This document shows, piece by piece, positions 1-5,893 of a DNA stretch of 22,370 nt (positions within the stretch are counted from its first letter, which is position 1; every line of letters begins with the position of its first letter). Position numbers and translations under genes: made by a program. The DNA is taken from positions 1 through 22,370 of the forward strand of contig CAVDMS010000022.1 in the NCBI GenBank assembly GCA_963610045.1, in the 5' to 3' direction. The notes under the pieces were generated by a model. The model saw only the letters and a program-made list of their open reading frames with translations. It was not told where the DNA came from and did no database searches. The stretch is from F23-B02 sp963610045 (lineage in GTDB: Bacteria; Bacillota; Clostridia; Oscillospirales; Oscillospiraceae).

Positions 1-22
1 CTTTTTGACGAGCGTAGCGAGA

Positions 23-106
23 TTTTTTGTGAAATAATCTTTCACAAAAAATGTGGCGTGCAATTAAGTTTCTCAAAAAACTAAAAGTTTTCTGAGAAAC
101 TTAATT
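23..106. repeat. Two tandem AT-rich inverted repeats
   Basis: The first is a perfect 12-bp stem, TTTTTTGTGAAA at 23-34 and TTTCACAAAAAA at 40-51, with a 5-nt loop. The second has 14-bp arms, AATTAAGTTTCTCA at 62-75 and TGAGAAACTTAATT at 93-106, and its loop can pair further (A-run against T-run). They sit just ahead of a GC-rich terminator hairpin. Together they may form a composite transcription end for a gene beyond the left edge, or be the end of a small dispersed intergenic repeat. Function cannot be decided from this window. Confidence 0.6.
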
Positions 107-133
107 GGGAGAGCGTCACGCTCTCCCTTTTTA
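107..133 (+). terminator. Rho-independent terminator of a gene left of the window
   Basis: The stem GGGAGAGC (107-114) pairs with GCTCTCCC (120-127) around GTCAC and is followed directly by a run of T (128-132). No gene in this window ends before it on the + strand, so it most likely serves a gene that ends off the left edge. Confidence 0.75.
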
Positions 134-160
134 ATATTTTCGACTTTTTTCAAAAAAGGG

Positions 161-191
161 TGTAACCTTTTGTCTGCCCCGGTGTCTTATA
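161..191 (+). promoter_or_regulatory. Candidate ECF-type promoter of the sigma/PepSY operon
   Basis: TGTAACC (161-167) is followed 16 nt after its AAC by TGTCTTAT (183-190). This resembles the AAC ... CGTC pattern recognised by many ECF sigma factors, which often drive their own operons. A start near 197 would give a leader of about 55 nt before the GTG at 253. No good sigma-A promoter is obvious in the same gap. The assignment is inferred from motif shape and spacing. Confidence 0.4.
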
Positions 192-252
192 TACGAAACG
201 CACAAAACGAAACCGGTTTTGTAAGGCAACACTAAAGCACAAGGAGTCCAAG

Positions 253-729
253 GTGAAAAGCGACGTTATTGAGGAGCTGTTCAAAAAACACTATAACGAA
301 GCCCTGCTGTACATGCTGTCGCTGTCAAAGGAGCGCAGCATCGCCGAGGAGATAGTGTCCGAGGCGTTTTTCAAGGCGCTTGAGACCGCAGACGGCGAGA
401 TACGCAGCTTTAAGTCGTGGCTCTTTACCGTGTGCCGCAACCTGTACTACAACGAGCAAAGGCGCACCCGCCGCTGCGAGGGGCTGCCGGAGGAGCTTGC
501 GGGAGAGCGTGACGCTCTCATCGACGAAATAATCCGTCGGGAGGACTACCGAGCGCTCTACCGTGCGATAGAGCTGCTCCCGCAGACGCAGGCGGAGGTC
601 ATTACGCTGTTCTACTTTGAGCGGCTGTCCGTTAAGGAGATTGCCGGGATCACCGGTAAAACGCCGGATCACGTCAAGGTCATCCTGTGCAGGGCAAGAG
701 AAAGTTTAAGAAAAAAGCTGGAGGTATAA
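253..729 (+). CDS. RNA polymerase ECF (sigma-70 family) sigma factor
   Basis: A 158-aa protein of normal ECF length. The N-terminal half has a sigma region 2 pattern: LFKKHYNEALLYML near residues 9-22, acidic IAEEIVSEAFFKALE near 31-45, then FKSWLFTVCRNLYYNEQRR. The C-terminal half has a sigma region 4 helix-turn-helix: IELLPQTQAEVITLFYF followed by LSVKEIAGITGKTPDHVKV. The start is a GTG with AAGGAG at 241-246, about 6 nt upstream. The stop is 2 nt before the ATG of the membrane PepSY gene, and the GGAGG for that gene lies inside the end of this one, so the two are translationally linked. Its target genes are unknown. Autoregulation is likely if the ECF-type promoter at 161-191 is real. Confidence 0.9.
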   Translation: MKSDVIEELFKKHYNEALLYMLSLSKERSIAEEIVSEAFFKALETADGEIRSFKSWLFTVCRNLYYNEQRRTRRCEGLPEELAGERDALIDEIIRREDYRALYRAIELLPQTQAEVITLFYFERLSVKEIAGITGKTPDHVKVILCRARESLRKKLEV

Positions 730-731
730 CA

Positions 732-1265
732 ATGGATTTTGAAAAAGCGTACAAGAAGTTCCTTGACGGGACCGCAACGGACGAGGAAGTACAGTTCGTC
801 CGCACCGAGATCGCCAAAGCCCGCAAGCTGACGGAGATCATCGACAACGAAACGCCGAACGTCATCAGCGAGGCCGACGGCGGCGCATACAAAAAGGCGG
901 CAAAGAAGCACAGCCTCAAGACGATACTTACCACCGTCGTGGTTGCGATACTTGCAATAGCCATTATCGGCGGCGCTGCGGTGCTTATCGTCCACTCGAT
1001 AAGATCGAACAACGCCGACGGCAACACGAGGATCACCCGTGAGCAGGCCCGTGAGCTTGCGATAAGCTACGTCGAGGAAAATTATGCCGACGTTCCCGGC
1101 AGCATCTTTGTCGAGGACATTGACTGCGACCTCGAATCCGGCTTCGACATAGGCAAGGCGTACTACGAGTACAGCGTTGAGCTGCGCAAGGGCGGCCTTG
1201 AGTTTGAGGTCGAGATAAACGGACACACCGGCGAGATCATCTACGTCGATGTTGACGACGATTGA
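732..1265 (+). CDS. Single-pass membrane protein with extracytoplasmic PepSY domain, probable anti-sigma regulator
   Basis: A 177-aa protein. An N-terminal cytoplasmic segment (FEKAYKKFLDGTATDEE...) resembles the short N-termini of membrane proteins co-transcribed with Firmicutes ECF sigma factors. One strong transmembrane helix spans about residues 64-90, after a Lys-rich stretch. The outer domain, about 100-175, has PepSY features: ITREQARELAISYV, then a beta-rich YYEYSVEL/FEVEINGHTGEIIYVDVD end. No zinc-finger HxxxCxxC is seen, so it is not a classic ZAS anti-sigma factor. ATG at 732 was chosen because GGAGG at 720-724 lies 7 nt upstream; an in-frame ATG at 687 is buried in the sigma gene. 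Its role as membrane sensor holding the sigma factor is inferred from gene order. Confidence 0.75.
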   Translation: MDFEKAYKKFLDGTATDEEVQFVRTEIAKARKLTEIIDNETPNVISEADGGAYKKAAKKHSLKTILTTVVVAILAIAIIGGAAVLIVHSIRSNNADGNTRITREQARELAISYVEENYADVPGSIFVEDIDCDLESGFDIGKAYYEYSVELRKGGLEFEVEINGHTGEIIYVDVDDD

Positions 1266-1275
1266 TAGGCATATA

Positions 1276-1316
1276 AAAAAGCTTCCGAAGTCAGACTTCG
1301 GAAGCTTTTCTTTTTA
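1276..1316. terminator. Bidirectional terminator between the sigma operon and the phage-derived operon
   Basis: A perfect stem, AAAAGCTTCCGAAGT (1277-1291) and ACTTCGGAAGCTTTT (1295-1309), with a CAG loop. T-rich tracts follow on the + side (1306-1315) and A-rich tracts precede it (1274-1280), so it can end transcription from both convergent operons. It lies only about 12 nt beyond the last phage stop codon, so the phage operon ends cleanly here. Confidence 0.85.
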
Positions 1317-1321
1317 AACTG

Positions 1322-1786
1322 TTACGAATATACGAGCGCAAGGTGGCAGGGGACGATCTCGCCGAGACGGCGCTTTACCTCGGCAAGCACCGCTTCGTCT
1401 TCGGGCGCAGAGTCAAAGACGATGCGCAGCGTGTAAGCCTCGTCCGTCTCCTGCGCCGACGTCTTAACGCCGCAGAGCGGCAAGACACGGTTAAGCTCCA
1501 CGAGCGTCATGCAGCAGTTTGCGGTGCCGAGCATGGCGGCGACCGCCGCTCTGCGATCGGAAATGTCGTCGCTTACCGGCGGATACGGCAGCAAGGTTTC
1601 GTACTCCGAAAGCTCCTCCTCCGTTGCGGTCTCGACCCTGCGGCGTCCGTCAAGGCGCTCAAGCCTATTATACACGCCGTCGAGCGCTTCACCCTCGCAG
1701 GCGATCTCGATGGCGCCGTAGCCGCCGTCAAGGTCGTATATCCGCAGCGGCGCAAGTATTCTTCGCAGAAAGGTCTCGTATGCCAT
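1322..1786 (-). CDS. Putative phage tail/baseplate protein, DUF2313 family (Mu gp48 / XkdU-like)
   Basis: A 154-aa protein in the position right after the gp47/J gene, where Mu gp48/XkdU (YmfQ, DUF2313) proteins sit at the rim of contractile tail baseplates. Supporting features are the N-terminal LLPYPPVSDDISDRRAAVAAML block (near residues 64-86) and the C-terminal beta-rich half ending in VKRRLGEIVPCHLALVY, the usual end of this family. The first 60 residues show an additional copy-like pattern (FLRRILAPLRIYDL). Its ATG overlaps the stop of gp47 by one base (TAATG), so it is translationally coupled. It is the last gene of the operon. Tail fibre genes would normally follow and do not. Confidence 0.7.
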   Translation of the reverse strand: MAYETFLRRILAPLRIYDLDGGYGAIEIACEGEALDGVYNRLERLDGRRRVETATEEELSEYETLLPYPPVSDDISDRRAAVAAMLGTANCCMTLVELNRVLPLCGVKTSAQETDEAYTLRIVFDSAPEDEAVLAEVKRRLGEIVPCHLALVYS

Positions 1787-2838
1787 TAAGCCTCGCCTCC
1801 CGTGACGGTTATCGCCCCGATAACGGGAAGCTCGTTGGGGTCGATGAGGAAGTCCTCCTCCGGCTGCGTCAGCACATAGCTTGCGACATCCGGTACCGAG
1901 GCGATGATCTCCTCCAACTCCGACCGAAGGACATCTCTGCCAAGCCGCTCACCGACGAAGTACTTCTGAAGCGCTATCTTCACGTTGTCGCAGACGAGCT
2001 TCTGGCTCTGCCCCGCCTTTGCCGTCACGGTTGCCGCAACGCCGATGGGGACGGTCTGCGGCGCGCGAACGAGAACATCGGAGCAGACCTCACGGTTTTC
2101 GTCCATCAGCGCCTGTAGCTTGGCGATCGTTTCGTCGCTCGGCTCATTTTTGTGCGTGGAAACAATGACGTCCACGGTGCCTGCGCCGCGTTTTCTGGGA
2201 ATGACCTGAGCCGCAGCGATCACGTCAAGGCTCAAGGCAAGCTGTTTGTAATACTCTTTGTTGCCGCCGTTTATGACGGTTTTGTAGCTCATAAGCACCC
2301 TTTTGCGCAGCTCCTCGTCGCTCTCGGCGTCCTTACCGCCGAAGAAGGGCACGGTGTTTTTACAGCTTTTGACCCCGACGGGAGGCAGCATCATCGTAAC
2401 TATACCTCCGGCGGCAATACTTCCGGCTGCGCCCGCGATTGCCGCTTCGGCGGCAACGGTGCAGCTTCCCTGCGCTGCGGTAAGGCGTTTTTCCTCGGTC
2501 GTGACATATTCCATGCCGTTGTTGCCGAGACAGCGGGTGCCCTTTTCGATGAAGGCATACGCCCCGTCTGCTCCGTAGAAGGTAATCGTACCCGTCGCCT
2601 TTTTTGCGGGAACGCGGCTAAGTCCCTTGAGCGAGGCAAAGTAGTCGAGATTGCCCCCGCTTGCGGTCTGCGGCATACCCTGCGTCGCAACGAAGTCCGC
2701 CTCGTAGTACAGGCTCTCAAGCTGTGCCGCCAAGGCCATAAAGCGCAAAGCCATATCGCCGCCGTCGTTTAAAGCAAGCCCCGAAGCGCTTTCAAAGTCT
2801 TCTTTTAGCGCCGCATATATTTCTTCCGTTGTTTTCAT
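1786..2838 (-). CDS. Baseplate J / gp47 family protein (XkdT-like)
   Basis: A 350-aa protein, the usual length for baseplate J/gp47 wedge proteins (PBSX XkdT is about 350). Seen features are the helical N-terminus, DYFASLKGLSRVPAKKATGTITFYG, a beta region ending GSIAAGGIVTMM, FFGGKDAESDEELRKRVLMSYKTVINGGNKEYYKQLALS (the conserved E-S-D-E-x-L-R-x-R block is in residues 166-181), and IPRKRGAGTVDVIV. These match the family signature in order. The start ATG has AAGGAG about 7 nt upstream. It sits 3 nt after the gp25 stop. In contractile tails this protein forms the wedge ring that couples sheath contraction to the hub. Confidence 0.9.
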   Translation of the reverse strand: MKTTEEIYAALKEDFESASGLALNDGGDMALRFMALAAQLESLYYEADFVATQGMPQTASGGNLDYFASLKGLSRVPAKKATGTITFYGADGAYAFIEKGTRCLGNNGMEYVTTEEKRLTAAQGSCTVAAEAAIAGAAGSIAAGGIVTMMLPPVGVKSCKNTVPFFGGKDAESDEELRKRVLMSYKTVINGGNKEYYKQLALSLDVIAAAQVIPRKRGAGTVDVIVSTHKNEPSDETIAKLQALMDENREVCSDVLVRAPQTVPIGVAATVTAKAGQSQKLVCDNVKIALQKYFVGERLGRDVLRSELEEIIASVPDVASYVLTQPEEDFLIDPNELPVIGAITVTGGEA

Positions 2839-2841
2839 AGC

Positions 2842-3195
2842 TTAGCTCCTTATGATTTGATCTGTGGAGAAGCTGCCGCCGCTCCACGAAAAGTAAAGCT
2901 TGAGCCGCATGGTGTCGTCAGCCGGATAGCTTATCTGCACGTCGGCAAGCGTAACGCCGATCTCGTCCGAGAGCGCTTCGGCGACATACTGCCGCACAGC
3001 AAGCTCTCTGTCCTTGGGACGTTCGCCGTTTACGAGCCTGTACAGTCTGCTTCCGTAGTTCGGCAGAGGCCAGAAGCTTCCGCGTCTTGCAGCAAGCTTC
3101 ATCATCACGCGCTGCGCAAGCTCCTCGGCTCCGCTCACCGTGCAAAGGCTTGCGCCTATGCTGTCGTATCTGCCGTCTTTAAGTCTCAGTTCCAT
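2842..3195 (-). CDS. Baseplate wedge protein, gp25/GpW-like (XkdS-like)
   Basis: A 117-aa protein between the gpV-like and gp47 genes, the standard place for gp25/XkdS. It has the small wedge pattern: VSGAEELAQRVMMKLAARRGSFWPLPNYGSRLYRL, i.e. a helix, the R-x-G-x-F-x-x-x-x-x-Y-G-S block, then a helix with REL..RQYVAEAL and a C-terminal beta hairpin (VQISYP...LKLYFSW). gp25 proteins contact the sheath initiator and gp47. ATG at 3195 is preferred because GGGAG lies 8 nt upstream; a GTG at 3204 is a possible alternative. Either start overlaps the end of the gpV-like gene. Confidence 0.8.
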   Translation of the reverse strand: MELRLKDGRYDSIGASLCTVSGAEELAQRVMMKLAARRGSFWPLPNYGSRLYRLVNGERPKDRELAVRQYVAEALSDEIGVTLADVQISYPADDTMRLKLYFSWSGGSFSTDQIIRS

Positions 3196-3544
3196 TAAGC
3201 TCACTCCCGTTTATAAGCACTTTGCCGTATATTTCAATGCTGCCGTCGCTGTGAAGGCACAGCGACGCCTGCCCGTTTTTAATAAGTATATCGCCATCGG
3301 AAAGTCCGTCCGGGATCTCGATGCCGCACACGCCCGCAGCCAAAACGGAACCGTCCTCGGTTTTTATGAGAAGCTGCTCCTCCCCTGCTTTCGGGATCCT
3401 CAGTATTCCGCCGGGGCAAAGCAGCTCGCATCCGCGGTACTCTTTCCCGGAGACAAGCGCCGGGTTTTCTCCTCCGATACTCACCCGCGCGACCGAGAGG
3501 GCAGCTCCGTCGTTTGTTTTTCTTCCGGTCTCCCCGATCCTCAT
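3179..3544 (-). CDS. Small baseplate assembly protein, gpV/XkdR-like
   Basis: A 121-aa protein located between the hub and gp25 genes, the slot of baseplate protein V / XkdR. It is almost entirely short beta strands (GCELLCPGGILRIPKAGEEQLLIK, SVLAAGVCGIEIP, GDILIKNGQASLCLHSDGSIEIYGKVLINGSEL). The C-terminal repeats of the type GxIxIxGxVxINGxE resemble the start of a spike beta-helix. It is much shorter than full gpV spikes and has no obvious apex domain with metal-binding HxH, so a separate tip protein is not visible. Its ATGA start overlaps the hub stop by 4 nt. Assignment rests on position and beta pattern more than on a clear family match. Confidence 0.6.
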   Translation of the reverse strand: MRIGETGRKTNDGAALSVARVSIGGENPALVSGKEYRGCELLCPGGILRIPKAGEEQLLIKTEDGSVLAAGVCGIEIPDGLSDGDILIKNGQASLCLHSDGSIEIYGKVLINGSELNGTET

Positions 3545-4479
3545 GTGCGCACCTCCATCGTAAGCTCGCTGCCCGCCTCACTGCCGCCGGCAAAGGAGCG
3601 CAGCCGTGTGACCGTAAAGCTGCCCTTCAGCCCCAAGCGTCTGCTGTCAAAGCGCACCGTGTCTCCGGGCTTTGCCGGAAACTGCGACGGCAGCTTAAGG
3701 CTCACGGTGAACTTCTCCTTTGCCGACTGCTTTATCTGATAAGCAGCGGTGTAGCGCATCGCCTCAGCTCCGGTTTTTCTCGGCACGGTGATAATGCGGC
3801 GGCTTGACCCGCCCCTGTCTATGAAGGGCTGATTGGAAACGCCGTACTTTGCCCCCGTGCTGCGGTTTTTGACCAAAACGGCGGAGATCATCCCGTAGCG
3901 GCAGTCCCTGTGACGTATTTCCGCTATCGGGCTTTGATCGTTTATTGTCACCGCAGCACCGCCGTGAACTCCGAGCAGCAGCGTTCCCTCCTGCGAAAGC
4001 CTCGGCTCCGGGCAACCGCAAAGGCTGCAAAAGCGCTTTACGACGCTCCACTCACTCTCGCCCTGCGTCACCGCAAAGCCGGAAAGCGTTTTAAGCCCCG
4101 TACCTATTGACACACTTATTCCGTAGGGACTTATATGCCTTTCGGTAAGAAGCTCCGGACTGAGCTTCAGGTACTCGGACGCTTCGGCTTCGTTGTCGAG
4201 CAGGAGCGCCGCCATTGAACGTCCGCAGACGGACACCGTACCGCCGTCGTCGGAAATGCGCACCTCGTACTCGTCGATACGCCCGGAAAACACGGTCTTG
4301 CCCTCGTGTACGGCACGGAAGCGGCAGGCCTGCGAGAGCGACTTGAGATACTTCGTCTCATAGGCGCAGCAGACCTCAAACGAATCGCACGGCACACCGC
4401 TGCCTAGAGAGATGTCCCACGACAGAAGCGGCGGCAGGAGCGTTTCGCTGCCGTTTTTATCATATATGTAGCCTCTCAT
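3541..4479 (-). CDS. Baseplate hub protein, XkdQ / gpD-like
   Basis: A 312-aa protein, close to the size of XkdQ (about 325). It follows the LysM tail protein, as in PBSX. Visible features are an N-terminal beta domain with LSWDISLGSGVPCDSFEV and VFSGRIDEYEVRISDDGG, then SMAALLLDNEAEASEYLKLS, SEWSVVKRFCSLCGCPEPRLSQEGTLLLG (the conserved W-x-x-[VI]-x-x-F-C region of hub proteins), and a C-terminal domain with FPAKPGDTVRF. The hub caps the tube end and carries the spike. GGAG lies about 8 nt upstream of the ATG, and the gene starts 4 nt after the LysM gene's stop. Confidence 0.8.
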   Translation of the reverse strand: MRGYIYDKNGSETLLPPLLSWDISLGSGVPCDSFEVCCAYETKYLKSLSQACRFRAVHEGKTVFSGRIDEYEVRISDDGGTVSVCGRSMAALLLDNEAEASEYLKLSPELLTERHISPYGISVSIGTGLKTLSGFAVTQGESEWSVVKRFCSLCGCPEPRLSQEGTLLLGVHGGAAVTINDQSPIAEIRHRDCRYGMISAVLVKNRSTGAKYGVSNQPFIDRGGSSRRIITVPRKTGAEAMRYTAAYQIKQSAKEKFTVSLKLPSQFPAKPGDTVRFDSRRLGLKGSFTVTRLRSFAGGSEAGSELTMEVRT

Positions 4480-4483
4480 CGCT

Positions 4484-5023
4484 TCACTCCGTTCTGAGGA
4501 TCTGTCCCGCCGAGATTAGGTTCGGATTTTTGATCTCCGGGTTTAGGCGCATAAGCCGATCCGAGCTTACGCCGATCGTGCTCGCGACCTTGCCTATGCT
4601 GTCGCCCTCGGCAACCGTGTAAACGCCGCCCCGCGGGAGCGTCTCGGCTGCCGACAGGCTCTGAGCCGTGACGCCGTCGCTGTATTCGACGAAGCGGAAG
4701 GAATAGCGGACATAGTTTTCCCCCGGCTCCTCAAGCAGACTGAGCTTTTGGAATACCGCACTCACGCTCGGCCACAGCGGATGCGAAAGCAGCCCCGCAC
4801 CGCCCTCGTTAAAGACCTCGGCAAGGCGGCGAAACTGTGCGTATGCGTCCTCACCGAAGAACTCACCCTCGCCGGAAAACACCCGTGCACAGCTTCCGAG
4901 ATCCTGCACGACGTGACCCGAAAAGGGCAGCTTCATGCAGCTTATCTTCCGCTCAAAGCCTATCTCAAAGCGTTTGGGATTGTGCGGCCATATGTAGTTT
5001 TTGAATCTCATGGATGCAAGCAC
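4484..5023 (-). CDS. LysM-domain tail protein (XkdP-like)
   Basis: A 179-aa protein with two parts. Residues 1-120 resemble the N-terminal region of XkdP/tail-associated proteins (MRFKNYIWPHNPKRFEIGFERK, then GHVVQDLG, FEVAR-like RRLAEVF..GGAGLLSHPLW). Residues about 132-179 form one LysM motif (YTVAEGDSIGKVASTIGV...LMRLNPEIKNPNLISAGQIL), a peptidoglycan-binding fold that in phage tails sits near the hub. XkdP of PBSX is about 235 aa, so this is a short version. The start is a GTG at 5023 with a perfect AGGAGG at 5031-5036, 7 nt away. In a normal phage the tape measure gene lies immediately upstream. Here only a 79-aa gene does. Confidence 0.85.
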   Translation of the reverse strand: MLASMRFKNYIWPHNPKRFEIGFERKISCMKLPFSGHVVQDLGSCARVFSGEGEFFGEDAYAQFRRLAEVFNEGGAGLLSHPLWPSVSAVFQKLSLLEEPGENYVRYSFRFVEYSDGVTAQSLSAAETLPRGGVYTVAEGDSIGKVASTIGVSSDRLMRLNPEIKNPNLISAGQILRTE

Positions 5024-5034
5024 GCTTCCACCTC

Positions 5035-5274
5035 CTAATAAAGCTCAAAATGTGAGTCGTAGCACCTTGACGCCCGCTCAAAGCCCTCGGATATCTCGTT
5101 AAGCGTGAGGCTCCTTTGCACACTCGGCAAAGGCTCCGTCGAAAACGAGCTCTCCGCTTTGGGCGCAAGGCGCTCTGCGGCGGTGTCGCAAGCGCTCCTT
5201 GCACCGTAAAAAACGCCCTCCTGCGTGAGCAGCGCAAGAAGCTCCGCCGCGAGAACGGTCATTTCATTATCCAC
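5035..5274 (-). CDS. Small unknown protein in the tape-measure slot
   Basis: A 79-aa protein of unrecognised family. It looks helical at the N-terminus (MTVLAAELLALLTQEG ... ACDTAAERLAP, residues 5-38), has a Ser/Pro-rich linker, then a helix LNEISEGFERASRCYDSHFELY at the very end. It starts with GTG, overlapping the preceding 76-aa gene by 8 nt, with GGAGG 9 nt upstream. It occupies the exact place where PBSX-type phages encode the tape measure (XkdO, over 1000 aa). It might be a degenerate or very short tape measure, a chaperone, or an unrelated tail component. None can be shown from sequence. Retention of its frame and ribosome site suggests it is made. Confidence 0.7.
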   Translation of the reverse strand: MDNEMTVLAAELLALLTQEGVFYGARSACDTAAERLAPKAESSFSTEPLPSVQRSLTLNEISEGFERASRCYDSHFELY

Positions 5275-5497
5275 GCTTCATCGCCTCCGAAAACTTTTCT
5301 GCGGAAAACGAGGGGTTTACGTCCCCAAGTCTCAGCCTGCGGTCGAGGACCATCTGTGCCGCCATTTTGAGCAGCTCCCCGTCGTCCACCGCCCTTCCCT
5401 CATCGGAAAAGGGCAGAATGTTAAACTCTTTAAGCACCAACCAGCGCAAGCGCTGCATGGGCTGCGCTGCATCCCGTAAAAGCATTGATGCGGTCAT
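5267..5497 (-). CDS. Small unknown protein in the tail-assembly-chaperone slot
   Basis: A 76-aa protein of unrecognised family. It lies directly after the tube gene (4-nt ATGA overlap), where XkdN-type tail assembly chaperones are encoded. It contains a helical N-terminal part (LRDAAQPMQRLRWLVLKEFNIL), a mid segment ELLKMAAQMVLDRRLRLGDVNPSFSAEKFSEAMK, and no transmembrane segment. It is about half the size of XkdN. The overlap with the 79-aa gene is 8 nt in another frame. No clear slippery heptamer was noticed at this junction, so the programmed frameshift typical of tail chaperone genes is not supported. The function as a chaperone is only positional inference. Confidence 0.65.
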   Translation of the reverse strand: MTASMLLRDAAQPMQRLRWLVLKEFNILPFSDEGRAVDDGELLKMAAQMVLDRRLRLGDVNPSFSAEKFSEAMKRG

Positions 5498-5886
5498 GCC
5501 TCAAGCTCCATTCTGTCCGACGCTATGATGCTGACCTTTTCCGCAACGGTCTCGCCCAACTCTCCGTTTTCCTCGATGCTTTCCCAACGGCAGCCGGAGT
5601 AGACTATTCGCTTGTCCGGCTTTGCTATGACGAGGGAAAAGTCGTCAAGCGTGTGAAAGTCGATACCGTCGCATATTGCCTCATCCGTTGCGTAGAGCCT
5701 TGTGAGGCTCACGCGGTGACTTATCCCCGCGCTCACCACCGCAACGGGAGTTTTTTCGCCGAACGCCTCAATGATCCTGCTCTGCTTTTGGGATTCGGCG
5801 CGGTAGCTCTGCACCACCGCAATTTTTTTGCCGTCAAGCTCAAGATATATGTCGCAGCTTGTCGGAAAACTTGCATAGCTTTGCAT
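5494..5886 (-). CDS. Phage tail tube protein (XkdM-like)
   Basis: A 130-aa protein right after the sheath gene, the constant position for the inner tube of contractile tails. The pattern is beta-strand rich: SCDIYLELDGKKIAVVQSYRAESQ, then IIEAFGEKTPVAVVSAGISHRVSLTRLYAT, FSLVIAKPDKRIVYSGCRWESIEENGELGETVAEKVSIIASDRME. The W-x-S-x-x-x-x-x-x-x-G-x-x-V-x-E-x-V-S-x-x-A-x-R end is characteristic of XkdM-type tubes. XkdM is about 148 aa. ATG at 5886 was chosen because GAGG lies 5 nt before it; a GTG at 5892 is possible but lacks a ribosome site. Subunits stack as hexamers; tube length is normally set by the tape measure. Confidence 0.85.
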   Translation of the reverse strand: MQSYASFPTSCDIYLELDGKKIAVVQSYRAESQKQSRIIEAFGEKTPVAVVSAGISHRVSLTRLYATDEAICDGIDFHTLDDFSLVIAKPDKRIVYSGCRWESIEENGELGETVAEKVSIIASDRMELEA

Positions 5887-5893
5887 ATACACC

